NCBI GenBank assembly: GCA_041554195.1
Contig: JBFFMJ010000003.1
Span: 1 to 64,000 of the forward strand
DNA: 64,000 nt
Source: JAPHSX01 sp041554195
GTDB taxonomy: Bacteria > Pseudomonadota > Gammaproteobacteria > Thiohalomonadales > Thiohalomonadaceae
Reading direction: 5' to 3'
The position numbers and the translations under genes are program-made. Shown here in pieces: positions 51,842 to 61,092 of this stretch. Within the stretch, counting starts at the first letter, position 1; the number at the start of each line of letters is the position of its first letter. Below the pieces are notes generated by a model. That model ran no database searches. It was not told the DNA's origin and was given only the letters and a program-made list of their open reading frames with translations.

Positions 51842-53020
51842 TTACTTGGCGCGAGCTTCCAACATGGCGACGGCGGGCAGGGTCTTACCTTCGAGATACT
51901 CAAGGAAGGCACCACCGGCGGTGGAGATGTAGGAGACCTTGTCGTAGATATCGTACTTCTGGATCGCCGCGATGGTATCGCCACCACCGGCCAGGCTGAA
52001 GCCCGCGGAGTTGGCAATCGCCATGGAGACGGTCTTGGTGCCCTCACCGAACTGGTCAAACTCGAACACGCCAACCGGGCCGTTCCAGACAATGGTACCA
52101 GCCTTGGCGATGATCTCAGCCAGCTCTTTGGCAGAATCGGGACCTATGTCAAAGATCATGTCGTCATCTTCGACTTCACTGGCCTTCTTCAGGGTTGCCT
52201 CAGCAGTCTCGCTGAACTCCTTGCCGCACACCACATCGCTGGCGATGGGAATGATGGCACCGCGTGCCTTCATCTTCTCCACCAGGGCCTTGGCAGTATC
52301 CACAAGGTCATCTTCACACAGCGACTTACCAACATTGTGACCCATCGCCTTGAGGAAGGTGTTGGCGATACCGCCACCGACCACCAGCTGGTCAACCTTC
52401 TCGGAGAGGGCTTCGAGCACGGTCAGCTTGGTAGAAACTTTTGAACCACCGACGATGGCAACCATCGGGCGGGCCGGGTTGGCCAGCGCCTTGGCGAGGC
52501 TGTCCAGCTCGTTGGAGAGCAACAGGCCGGCACAGGCGACGGGGGCATAGACACCGGCACCGTGGGTAGAGGCCTGGGCGCGGTGGGCAGTACCGAAGGC
52601 ATCCATCACAAAGATGTCGCAAAGGGCGGCGTATTTCTTTGCCAGGGTCTCGTCATCCTTCTTCTCACCGGCGTTGAAGCGGACATTTTCCAGCAGTACG
52701 CACTCGCCTTCGGCAACGTCAAATCCACCGTCGATATAATCCTTGATCAGGCGCACCTCTTTGCCCAGCTTCTCGCTCATGGTGTCCGCGATGGGAGCCA
52801 TCGAGTTTTCGGCATCCACCTCACCCTCGGTAGGGCGACCGCGGTGTGACATCACCATTACTTTGGCACCGGCTTTAAGGCAGTGCTCAACGGTAGGCAT
52901 GGAGGCGGTAATGCGGGCATCGGAGGTAACCTTGCCATCTTTAACGGGCACGTTAAGGTCGGCACGGATCAGTACGCGCTTGCCGGCAAGGTCAAGGTCG
53001 GTCAGTTTGATAAAGGACAT
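51842..53020 (-). CDS. pgk: Phosphoglycerate kinase
   Basis: 392 residues. Phosphorylates 3-phosphoglycerate in the Calvin cycle (reverse of glycolysis). Key blocks: GKRVLIRADLNVPVKDG near residue 15, MSHRGRPTEG, DAFGTAHRAQAST, and the ATP-binding IVGGSKVSTKL and WNGPVGVFEFDQF, with the C-terminal SAGGGDTIAA. It follows gap at 135 bases, a gap with two stem-loops. Second step after RuBisCO. Confidence 0.96.
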   Translation of the reverse strand: MSFIKLTDLDLAGKRVLIRADLNVPVKDGKVTSDARITASMPTVEHCLKAGAKVMVMSHRGRPTEGEVDAENSMAPIADTMSEKLGKEVRLIKDYIDGGFDVAEGECVLLENVRFNAGEKKDDETLAKKYAALCDIFVMDAFGTAHRAQASTHGAGVYAPVACAGLLLSNELDSLAKALANPARPMVAIVGGSKVSTKLTVLEALSEKVDQLVVGGGIANTFLKAMGHNVGKSLCEDDLVDTAKALVEKMKARGAIIPIASDVVCGKEFSETAEATLKKASEVEDDDMIFDIGPDSAKELAEIIAKAGTIVWNGPVGVFEFDQFGEGTKTVSMAIANSAGFSLAGGGDTIAAIQKYDIYDKVSYISTAGGAFLEYLEGKTLPAVAMLEARAK

Positions 53021-53059
53021 GTTGAAGCTCCAGGTAAGATTTAGAAGATTTAAAAACGA

Positions 53060-53130
53060 TTTGCCAAACCGCTAGAAATGGCTTGGCAAATAATTTTTGA
53101 AGTTGCGGGACGAGTTATCTCGCCCCGCAA
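53060..53130 (-). other. Two tandem stem-loops in the gap-pgk gap
   Basis: First (upstream in the transcript): TTGCGGGACGAG / CTCGCCCCGCAA (53103-53130). Second: TTTGCCAAACC / GGCTTGGCAAA (53060-53090), followed in the transcript by TCGTTTTT. These could act as a partial terminator or an mRNA end, giving more gap than pgk message (inference). Confidence 0.65.
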
Positions 53131-53155
53131 TTTCATACACGTTAAGTAAAATAAA

Positions 53156-54157
53156 TTACTTGGAAACGTGCTCGACGAAACGCAGCATGTTGGCGGTATA
53201 GCCATACTCGTTGTCGTACCAGCTAACAACCTTCACGAAGGTTCCATCCAACGCGATACCGGCCTCGGAATCGAAGATGGAGGAGAAGCCAACGCCACGG
53301 AAGTCGGTGGAAACCACCTTCTCGTCGGTGTAACCCAGGGTCTGGCTCATCTCACCGCTCTCAGAGGCGGCCTTCATCGCGGCACAGATGTCAGCGTAGG
53401 AAGCCTCTTTGTCCAGCTCAACGGTAAGGTCAACAACCGAGACGTCTGAGGTAGGAACGCGGAACGCCATACCGGTCAGCTTGCCGTTCAGCTCAGGCAG
53501 TACCACACCCACAGCCTTGGCAGCACCAGTGGAAGAAGGAATGATGTTCTCCAGGATGCCACGGCCACCGCGCCAGTCTTTCATTGAAGGACCGTCAACG
53601 GTCTTCTGGGTAGCGGTTGCAGCGTGAACGGTGGTCATCAGGCCACGCTTGATGCCCCAGTTGTCGTTCAGAACCTTGGCAACAGGTGCCAGGCAGTTGG
53701 TGGTGCAGGAGGCGGCAGAGATGATGTTCTGACCGGCGTAGGTGTTGTGGTTAACGCCGTATACAAACATCGGGGTGCCGTCCTTGGAAGGAGCAGACAT
53801 AACCACTTTCTTGGCGCCGGCATCGATGTGCTTCTGGCAGGTCTCTTCGGTAAGGAAGAAGCCGGTGCACTCGATAACCAGGTCAGCGCCGATGTCGGAC
53901 CATGCCAGGTTGGCCGGGTCACGCTCGGCGGTCAGGCGGATGGTCTTGCCGTCAACAACCAGGTTGTTGCCGTCGACAGCGACATCACCACCGAAGCGGC
54001 CGTGTACCGAGTCATACTTCAGCATGTAGGCCAGGTAATCAGCGTCGAGCAGATCGTTGATACCGACAACCTCGATACCGGGGAAGTCTTTGGCGATGGC
54101 ACGGAAAGCCATGCGGCCGATACGGCCAAAACCGTTAATACCGACTTTAATAGTCAT
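53156..54157 (-). CDS. gap: Glyceraldehyde-3-phosphate dehydrogenase
   Basis: 333 residues. NAD(P)-binding GINGFGRIGRMAFRAI at the N-terminus, catalytic Cys in SAASCTTNCLAP, and the usual VSWYDNEYGY. In the Calvin direction it reduces 1,3-bisphosphoglycerate. At the end of the second strand is DLLDADYLAYMLKYDSVHGRF, whose Asp would favour NAD over NADP, although other contacts matter. Second gene of the operon. Confidence 0.96.
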   Translation of the reverse strand: MTIKVGINGFGRIGRMAFRAIAKDFPGIEVVGINDLLDADYLAYMLKYDSVHGRFGGDVAVDGNNLVVDGKTIRLTAERDPANLAWSDIGADLVIECTGFFLTEETCQKHIDAGAKKVVMSAPSKDGTPMFVYGVNHNTYAGQNIISAASCTTNCLAPVAKVLNDNWGIKRGLMTTVHAATATQKTVDGPSMKDWRGGRGILENIIPSSTGAAKAVGVVLPELNGKLTGMAFRVPTSDVSVVDLTVELDKEASYADICAAMKAASESGEMSQTLGYTDEKVVSTDFRGVGFSSIFDSEAGIALDGTFVKVVSWYDNEYGYTANMLRFVEHVSK

Positions 54158-54196
54158 GGAGTTTCTCCCTAAGTTTATTGATGAAAATTATTAGTT

Positions 54197-54222
54197 CGGG
54201 GCAGAGTTCTCTGTCTGCCCCG
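54197..54222 (-). other. Stem-loop in the tkt-gap gap
   Basis: CGGGGCAGA (54197-54205) and TCTGCCCCG (54214-54222) form a perfect 9-bp stem in the 81-base tkt-gap gap. Confidence 0.6.
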
Positions 54223-54238
54223 TAACTGGATTGTTTCG

Positions 54239-56212
54239 TTACAGAACGTCGTTAACCGCGGCCACAACATTCTCAACGGTGAAGCCGAACTCTTTGAACA
54301 GCAGGTCAGCCGGGGCCGACTCACCGAAGCGGTCGATACCCACCACCTTATCGGCGTACTTGTACCACATCGGGGTCACACCGGCCTCGACGGCAACGGT
54401 AGGCACACTAGCCGGCAGCACAGAGCCCTGGTAGGCAGCATCCTGAGTCTCAAACATATTCACGTTAGGCATGGAGACTACACGAATCTTCTTGCCTTCC
54501 AGCGCTGCAGCGGCGTCCATCGCCAGGGCAACCTCAGAGCCGGTAGCGATGATGATCGCATCGGGGGTACCGTCACAATCTTTCAGCACGTAACCACCCT
54601 TGGTGATGTCGCTGATCTGCGCCTCGCTGCGAGTCTGATGCGGCAGACCCTGGCGAGAGAAGCAGAGGCAGGTAGGGCCGTCGTTACGCTCAACCGCCTG
54701 CTGCCATGCAACCGCGGTCTCAACCGCATCACAGGGACGCCAGACACTCATGTTGGGGATCAGGCGCATGGTGGCGATCTGCTCAACCGGCTGGTGAGTC
54801 GGGCCGTCCTCACCCAGACCGATAGAGTCGTGGGTGTAAACAAAGATGGAGCGCTGCTTCATCAGTGCGGCCATACGCAGGGCGTTACGGGCGTACTCCA
54901 TGAACATCAGGAAGGTGGCACCGAAGGGAACCAGACCGCCGTGCAGGGCGATACCGTTCATGATTGCGGACATACCGAACTCACGTACACCGTAACGCAC
55001 GTAGTTGGCTTCCTCGTTGGCATCCATCGGCTTGTAACCGGACCACTCGGTCAGGTTGGAGCAACCAAGGTCGGCCGAACCACCGAACAGCTCAGGCAAC
55101 ATCGGCGAGTAGGCCTCGATAGCGGCCAGAGAGGCCTGACGGGTAGCCGGGCTCTTGGCATCAGCATTGACCGCCGCGATGTAGGCCGCGGACTTCTCAG
55201 CCCAGTCGGCAGGCAGCTCGCCGTTTGAACGACGCTCGAACTCGGCTGCCAGCTCAGGGTACTCGGCACGGTAGGCCTCGAACTTCTCGTTCCAGGCCTT
55301 CTCGGCAGCGGCGCCCTTCGCCTTCGCATCCCAACCGGCATAAACATCGGCAGGCACTTCAAACGCGTCGTGCTCCCAACCGAGGGCAGCCTTGGTCAGG
55401 TTAATCTCATCCTGGCCCAGCGGTGCGCCGTGACAGGCGTGGCTGCCGGACTTGTTCGGGGAACCAAAGCCGATGGTGGTCTTGCAGCAGATCAGGGTCG
55501 GCTTGTCGGTCATCGCCTTGGCCATCTGAATGGCATTCTCCAGAGCCTCCGGATCGTGACCATCGACACCAGGGATAACGTGCCAGCCGTAGGCTTCAAA
55601 ACGCTTGGGGGTGTCATCGGTGAACCAGCCCTCAACGTGACCGTCGATGGAGATGCCGTTGTCGTCCCAGAAGGCCACCAGCTTGCCCAGACCCAGGGTA
55701 CCGGCCAGGGAGCACGCCTCGTGGGAGATACCCTCCATCATGCAGCCATCACCGAGGAACACATAGGTGTGGTGGTCAACGATGTGGTGACCCTTCTGGT
55801 TGAACTGACCCGCCATCGCCTTCTCGGCAATCGCCATACCGACACCATTGGTGATGCCCTGACCCAGCGGACCGGTGGTGGTCTCAACGCCCGGCGCATA
55901 GCCGTACTCGGGGTGACCCGGGGTGCGTGAGTGGAGCTGGCGGAACTGCTTCAGATCCTCAATGGAGAGATCGTAACCGGTGAGGTGCAGCAAAGAGTAG
56001 ATCAGCATCGAGCCGTGACCGTTAGACAGAATGAAGCGGTCGCGATCAGCCCACTTGGGGTTGTTCGGGTTGTGCTTCATATGGCCGTTCCACAGCACCT
56101 CGGCAATATCGGCCATACCCATGGGGGCACCGGGGTGACCCGAGTTGGCCTTCTGAACCGCATCCATGCTCAGGGCACGGATAGCATTGGCTAAGACTTT
56201 ACGGCTGGACAT
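54239..56212 (-). CDS. tkt: Transketolase
   Basis: 657 residues. Thiamine-diphosphate enzyme that moves two-carbon units between sugar phosphates in the Calvin and pentose-phosphate cycles. Visible: ANSGHPGAPMG near residue 21, TPP-binding GDGCMMEGISHEAC...WDDNGISIDG, and TKT-characteristic THDSIGLGEDGPTHQPVEQ. First gene of tkt-gap-pgk-pyk-fba. Its 538-base upstream region is the likely control region of the operon. Confidence 0.96.
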   Translation of the reverse strand: MSSRKVLANAIRALSMDAVQKANSGHPGAPMGMADIAEVLWNGHMKHNPNNPKWADRDRFILSNGHGSMLIYSLLHLTGYDLSIEDLKQFRQLHSRTPGHPEYGYAPGVETTTGPLGQGITNGVGMAIAEKAMAGQFNQKGHHIVDHHTYVFLGDGCMMEGISHEACSLAGTLGLGKLVAFWDDNGISIDGHVEGWFTDDTPKRFEAYGWHVIPGVDGHDPEALENAIQMAKAMTDKPTLICCKTTIGFGSPNKSGSHACHGAPLGQDEINLTKAALGWEHDAFEVPADVYAGWDAKAKGAAAEKAWNEKFEAYRAEYPELAAEFERRSNGELPADWAEKSAAYIAAVNADAKSPATRQASLAAIEAYSPMLPELFGGSADLGCSNLTEWSGYKPMDANEEANYVRYGVREFGMSAIMNGIALHGGLVPFGATFLMFMEYARNALRMAALMKQRSIFVYTHDSIGLGEDGPTHQPVEQIATMRLIPNMSVWRPCDAVETAVAWQQAVERNDGPTCLCFSRQGLPHQTRSEAQISDITKGGYVLKDCDGTPDAIIIATGSEVALAMDAAAALEGKKIRVVSMPNVNMFETQDAAYQGSVLPASVPTVAVEAGVTPMWYKYADKVVGIDRFGESAPADLLFKEFGFTVENVVAAVNDVL

Positions 56213-56750
56213 CAGCTTCTCCTTAGAAGATTTTCATTATGAATCTTGTTGAGCCCGTTCCGGGTTTCATCGCCTCAGGCGATGCCCCTGTTCTACGTGG
56301 AACGGAAGCGAAAAATTTTTACGATGGTATTTGTTCCGGCGCAGCCGCGACAAATTCGTTCCTGTAATGACCTCATAAAAAGAGGCCGTGGAACCACCGA
56401 CCTGCGGTGCGGATGCCATCGTACATCCCACTCATTCTGCCCCGCCGTCAGCCCGACAGATAGCTACCCAAGCAAAACAGAACTGGCGATTCTCCCCGAT
56501 TTGGCCCTTTCGAGCAATAGCTACCCCCCCTCCCACAGCAATTGCCTATCTAAAATCAACCGGTTACACCTTGTTTGTTACGTCAAATATCCATTTTTAC
56601 TCCCCATGATTCACGCAAAAGTGGGGATTGGGCCCACTTATTTTAAAGACAAGCCCTATAAAAACGGCCATAATCCCCGCCCTGAACTGTCTCGTCCGTA
56701 AAAATCGGACGGTGTTTGAACCTTAAACGATAAGCGGACATCACTAACCC
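56213..56750. other. Divergent control region tkt / metK
   Basis: 538 bases. Contains a palindrome CATCGCCTCAGGCGATG (56268-56284) about 56-72 bases before the tkt start, C-rich and T-rich tracts, and no convincing gene. Open frames here lack ribosome sites and family resemblance. Presumably holds the tkt operon and metK promoters. Confidence 0.4.
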
Positions 56751-57911
56751 ATGAAAGATAACTACCTCTTTACCTCCGAATCGGTCTCTGAAGGCCATCC
56801 CGATAAGATGGCCGACCAGATCTCCGACGCCATCCTCGATGCCATCCTTGAGCAGGACCCCAACGCCCGTGTCGCCTGTGAGACGCTGGTCAAGACCGGT
56901 ATGGTGATATTGGCCGGTGAGGTCACCACCAGCGCCAACATCGAATACGAGAAAATCGTCCGCGATACCGTCAACGGTATCGGCTACACCAGCTCCGATG
57001 TCGGCTTCGACGGCGACACCTGCGCCATGCTCAACGCACTTGGGCAACAGTCCCCTGACATTGCCATGGGCGTTGATCGTGAAGATAGAGAGAATCAGGG
57101 GGCTGGCGATCAGGGGTTGATGTTCGGCTATGCCAGTAATGAGACCGACGTGCTGATGCCCGCCCCCATCACCTACGCCCACCGTCTGGTGCACCGCCAG
57201 GCCGAGGTACGCAAGAACGGAGAGCTCGACTGGCTGCGCCCGGACGCCAAGAGTCAGGTCACCTTTCGTTATGACAACAACAAACCCGTCGGTATCGACG
57301 CGGTGGTACTCTCTACCCAGCACAACCCGGAGATCAACCAGTCTGACCTGCGCGATGCGGTGATGGATATGATCATCAAACCGGTACTGCCCGCCGAGTG
57401 GCTCAACGCCGACACCCAGTTTCATATCAACCCAACCGGCCAGTTTATCATCGGCGGCCCGGTGGGTGATGCCGGTCTGACTGGGCGTAAGATTATCGTC
57501 GACACATACGGCGGCATGGCCCGTCACGGAGGTGGGGCCTTCTCCGGCAAGGACCCCTCCAAGGTCGACCGCTCTGCCGCCTACGCCGGTCGCTATGTAG
57601 CGAAAAATATCGTTGCCGCCGGTCTGGCCGATCGCTGCGAGGTTCAGGTCTCCTATGCCATTGGTGTTGCCGAGCCGACCTCCATCAGTGTCGATACCTT
57701 CGGTACCGCCAATATAGGCGAGCCACGCATCATTGAACTGATCCGCGAGCACTTCGATCTGCGTCCCTACGGCATCACTATAATGCTTGACCTGCTTAAA
57801 CCTCGCTATCAGGGTACCGCCTCCTACGGCCACTTTGGTCGCGACGACCTGGACCTGCCGTGGGAGCGTACCGACAGGGCCGATGCCCTCAAGACAGCGG
57901 CTGGTCTATAA
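56751..57911 (+). CDS. metK: S-adenosylmethionine synthetase
   Basis: 386 residues. Makes SAM from methionine and ATP. Motifs: FTSESVSEGHPDKMADQISDA near the N-terminus (ATP-binding His), GAGDQGLMFGYA, GGAFSGKDPSKVDRSAAY and the C-terminal end YGHFGRDDLDLPWER. First gene of metK-ahcY-metF-rsmE. A SAH riboswitch separates it from ahcY. Confidence 0.97.
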   Translation: MKDNYLFTSESVSEGHPDKMADQISDAILDAILEQDPNARVACETLVKTGMVILAGEVTTSANIEYEKIVRDTVNGIGYTSSDVGFDGDTCAMLNALGQQSPDIAMGVDREDRENQGAGDQGLMFGYASNETDVLMPAPITYAHRLVHRQAEVRKNGELDWLRPDAKSQVTFRYDNNKPVGIDAVVLSTQHNPEINQSDLRDAVMDMIIKPVLPAEWLNADTQFHINPTGQFIIGGPVGDAGLTGRKIIVDTYGGMARHGGGAFSGKDPSKVDRSAAYAGRYVAKNIVAAGLADRCEVQVSYAIGVAEPTSISVDTFGTANIGEPRIIELIREHFDLRPYGITIMLDLLKPRYQGTASYGHFGRDDLDLPWERTDRADALKTAAGL

Positions 57912-57949
57912 TTGCTACTCTGTAACGCCTGAGCTCAGGCGGTACATCT

Positions 57950-58019
57950 CCTTAATCGAGGAGCGCTGCAGCGGATTCACCGTCAGGCTCGATTAAGGCA
58001 ATCCCTTCAACTGCGCTCC
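57950..58019 (+). promoter_or_regulatory. SAH riboswitch upstream of ahcY
   Basis: The sequence contains the conserved blocks CGAGGAGCGCTGC, GTCAGGCTCG and a 3' CTGCGCTCC that can pair with GGAGCGCTGC to close the pseudoknot, matching the S-adenosylhomocysteine riboswitch. It ends about 20 bases before the ahcY start. Binding SAH should turn ahcY expression on. Confidence 0.9.
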
Positions 58020-58040
58020 AAACGATACTTGGAGAGAAAC

Positions 58041-59447
58041 ATGTCTGATTTTTCTGACTATAAAGTCGCTGACATCTCCCTGGCCGATTGGGGCCGTAAG
58101 GAGATTGCGATTGCTGAGACCGAGATGCCGGGCCTGATGGCCCTGCGCGAGGAGTTTGGCGACAGCAAACCACTGAAGGGGGCCCGCATCATGGGCTCGC
58201 TGCACATGACCATCCAGACGGCTGTGCTGATCGAGACCCTGGTTGAGCTCGGTGCCGAGGTACGCTGGGTCTCCTGCAACATCTTCTCCACCCAGGACCA
58301 CGCCGCCGCCGCCATTGCCGCCGAGGGCATTCCAGTCTTTGCCTGGAAGGGTGAGACCATTGAAGAGTACTGGTGGTGTACCGAACAGGCCTTTAACTGG
58401 CCCAACGGTCAGAAGCCCAACATGATCCTTGATGATGGCGGTGACGCCACCCTGCTGCTGCACAAGGGGGTGGAGTTTGAAAAGGCCGGTGCCGTACCGG
58501 ACGCCAAAGAGGGTGATAACGAAGAGTGGGTTGCCATCCTTGAGGTACTGCGCCGCAATCTGCCCCTCAATGGCAGCAAGTGGAGCGACATCGCCGAAGA
58601 GATGCGCGGCGTGACCGAGGAGACCACCACCGGTGTTCACCGCCTCTACCACATGGAGAAGGAGGGCGAGCTGCTGTTCCCGGCGATGAACGTTAACGAC
58701 TCGGTGACCAAATCCAAGTTCGATAACCTCTACGGCTGCCGCGAATCACTGCTCGACGGTATCAAGCGTGCTACCGACGTGATGGTCGCCGGCAAGATTG
58801 CCGTGGTCCTCGGCTACGGTGATGTCGGCAAGGGCTGTGCCCAGGCCTTCCGCGGCATGGGTGCCACCACCCTGGTAACCGAGATTGACCCGATCTGCGC
58901 CCTGCAGGCGGCGATGGAGGGCTACCGTGTGGTCACCATGGAGGAGGCGTGCTCGATGGGTGACATCTTCGTCACCACCACCGGCAACGTCAACGTCATC
59001 GACCACGACCACATGGTGGCGATGAAGAACGAGTCCATTGTCTGCAACATCGGTCACTTCGACTCCGAGATCAACATCGCCTCGTTGCGCCAGTATGAGT
59101 GGGAGAATATTAAGCCACAGGTTGACCATGTCATCTTCCCCGATGGCAAGCGCATTACCATCCTCGCCGAGGGGCGTCTGGTGAACCTGGGTTGTGCCAC
59201 TGGCCACCCCAGCTTTGTCATGTCCGCCTCCTTCACCAACCAGGTTCTGGCGCAGATCGAATTCTTCACCAGGGGTGAGGAGTACGAGAATAAGGTCTAC
59301 GTACTGCCCAAGATCCTCGATGAGAAGGTCGCCCGTCTGCATCTCAAAAAGATCGGCATTCACCTGACCGAGCTGACCAAAGAGCAGTCCGACTACATCG
59401 ACGTACCGGTGGATGGGCCTTACAAGGCTGACCACTACCGCTACTAA
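58041..59447 (+). CDS. ahcY: S-adenosylhomocysteine hydrolase
   Basis: 468 residues from the ATG at 58041, with GGAGAG upstream. Splits SAH to adenosine and homocysteine, relieving product inhibition of methyltransferases. NAD-binding GYGDVGKGCAQAFRGMGA, catalytic region MHMTIQTAVLIETL, the C-terminal K/Y in KADHYRY. Follows a SAH riboswitch and precedes metF, so the methyl cycle is grouped. Confidence 0.97.
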   Translation: MSDFSDYKVADISLADWGRKEIAIAETEMPGLMALREEFGDSKPLKGARIMGSLHMTIQTAVLIETLVELGAEVRWVSCNIFSTQDHAAAAIAAEGIPVFAWKGETIEEYWWCTEQAFNWPNGQKPNMILDDGGDATLLLHKGVEFEKAGAVPDAKEGDNEEWVAILEVLRRNLPLNGSKWSDIAEEMRGVTEETTTGVHRLYHMEKEGELLFPAMNVNDSVTKSKFDNLYGCRESLLDGIKRATDVMVAGKIAVVLGYGDVGKGCAQAFRGMGATTLVTEIDPICALQAAMEGYRVVTMEEACSMGDIFVTTTGNVNVIDHDHMVAMKNESIVCNIGHFDSEINIASLRQYEWENIKPQVDHVIFPDGKRITILAEGRLVNLGCATGHPSFVMSASFTNQVLAQIEFFTRGEEYENKVYVLPKILDEKVARLHLKKIGIHLTELTKEQSDYIDVPVDGPYKADHYRY

Positions 59448-59500
59448 TCGCGTTATTCTGGCGGGGCAGTGTCCCCGCCTTTTACTCTATGGAGCGTGCC

Positions 59501-60346
59501 ATGCAGTCACAACAACAGCACCCCCAGCAATTCAGTTTCGAATTCTTCCCGCCCAAGTCCGAGGAGGGTGCCGCCAAGCTACGGCAGGCCCGAGACGAAC
59601 TGGCAAAACTTAATCCCAAGTATGTCTCGGTTACCTTTGGTGCCGGCGGCTCGACGCAGGAGGGAACGATAGAGACGGTTCGCGAGATGACACAGGCCGG
59701 GCTCGATACCGCCCCCCATCTATCCTGTATCGGCTCAAACAAAGACGAGATCCGTGCCCTGCTCAACGGCTACATCGCGATGGGGGTGAAACGCATTGTC
59801 GCCCTGCGTGGTGACATGCCCTCAGGCATGCGTGAGACGGGGGCCTTTCACTACGCCAACGAACTTGTCGAGTTCATCCGTAGCGAAACCGGTGATCACT
59901 TTCATATTGAGGTGGCCGCCTATCCGGAGTTCCATCCGCAGTCCATCTCGGCCACGGCAGATCTCGACAACTTCGCGCAAAAGGTAGAGGCAGGGGCCAA
60001 CGCGGCGATCACCCAGTACTTCTACAATCTCGACGCCTATCTGCGTTTTGTCGAAGAGTGCGAAAAACGTAACGTCGATATCCCCATCGTGCCCGGCATC
60101 ATGCCCATCACCAACATCAAAAACCTCGCCCGCTTCTCTGAGATGTGCGGCGCTGACATCCCCCGCTGGCTACGCCTGCGCCTGGAGGCCTACGGTGAAG
60201 ACACCCAGTCACTACGCGCCTTTGGCCTCGACGTCACCACCGAGCTATGCCGACGCCTGCTGGAAGCGGGGGCACCGGGACTGCACTTTTACAGCATGAA
60301 CCAGGTAGCGGCGACACGTACTATCTGGACGAATCTAGGTCTCTAG
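59501..60346 (+). CDS. metF: Methylenetetrahydrofolate reductase
   Basis: 281 residues from the ATG at 59501 with GGAG six bases upstream; an ATG four codons earlier is less well placed. FAD-dependent reduction of 5,10-methylene- to 5-methyl-tetrahydrofolate for methionine synthesis. Blocks: FSFEFFPPKSEEG with the catalytic Glu, VSVTFGAGGSTQ, ALRGDMP, ITQYFYN and VPGIMPI. 53 bases after ahcY. Confidence 0.95.
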   Translation: MQSQQQHPQQFSFEFFPPKSEEGAAKLRQARDELAKLNPKYVSVTFGAGGSTQEGTIETVREMTQAGLDTAPHLSCIGSNKDEIRALLNGYIAMGVKRIVALRGDMPSGMRETGAFHYANELVEFIRSETGDHFHIEVAAYPEFHPQSISATADLDNFAQKVEAGANAAITQYFYNLDAYLRFVEECEKRNVDIPIVPGIMPITNIKNLARFSEMCGADIPRWLRLRLEAYGEDTQSLRAFGLDVTTELCRRLLEAGAPGLHFYSMNQVAATRTIWTNLGL

Positions 60347-60355
60347 GCGTCACCC

Positions 60356-61087
60356 ATGCGCATCCCCCGCATCTACCACCCAGAGCCCCTGAGCCCGCAC
60401 TGCCGCGTCGTCCTCGATGCCAATTCTGCCCGTCATGTGGGTCGGGTGTTGCGCCTTAACTTGGGCGATGCACTCACCCTGTTCGATGGTCTTGGCGGTG
60501 AGTATCCAGCCACCATCGTTGAACTGAGCAAGCGCGAGCTTTGGGTGGAATGTGGGGAACGCTGCGATGCCGACTGTGAATCACCGCTTCCTATCACCCT
60601 GGCTCAGGGAGTCTCGAAGGGGGAACGCATGGACTATACGATTCAAAAAGCGGTGGAACTAGGGATCAGACGTATTGCTCCGATCAACACCGAGCGCAGT
60701 GTCGTCAACCTCAAGGGGGATCGCCTGCTAAAACGCATGGAACACTGGCGTGGGGTGATCATCAGTGCCTGTGAGCAGTGTGGTCGTAATACCCTGCCGG
60801 AGTTGTTGCCGATGATGTCGCTGGATGAGTGGCTGAGCCAACCACTGCACGGCAGCGGCCTGCTTTTAGATCATCGAGCCCCATCGGGTATCGCAGGATT
60901 TGAACTCGAAGGGAATGGCTGCACCCTGTTGATCGGGCCAGAGGGCGGGCTGGCGGATAAGGAGCGTGCCTCCGCTGAGGCCGCGGGTTACCGGGGTATG
61001 CGCCTCGGGCCGCGGGTATTGCGTACCGAGACCGCCGCGCTTACCGCGCTGGCGGCGATTCAGTCACGCTGGGGGGACCTCGGCTAA
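60356..61087 (+). CDS. rsmE: 16S rRNA m3U1498 methyltransferase
   Basis: 243 residues, SPOUT (trefoil knot) family. N-terminal PUA-like part (HVGRVLRLNLGDALTLFDG), then SACEQCGRN and the SAM-knot motifs LLIGPEGGL and RLGPRVLRTETAALTAL. Methylates U1498 of 16S rRNA. Starts 9 bases after metF. It is a frequent neighbour of metabolic genes in this order. Confidence 0.93.
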   Translation: MRIPRIYHPEPLSPHCRVVLDANSARHVGRVLRLNLGDALTLFDGLGGEYPATIVELSKRELWVECGERCDADCESPLPITLAQGVSKGERMDYTIQKAVELGIRRIAPINTERSVVNLKGDRLLKRMEHWRGVIISACEQCGRNTLPELLPMMSLDEWLSQPLHGSGLLLDHRAPSGIAGFELEGNGCTLLIGPEGGLADKERASAEAAGYRGMRLGPRVLRTETAALTALAAIQSRWGDLG

Positions 61088-61092
61088 CCGCC

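Noticed and set aside
56246..56701. Open frame of about 150 codons in the tkt-metK gap
   Set aside because: No ribosome site, Cys/Pro/Ser-rich composition and no recognisable motif; it lies in the expected promoter region.
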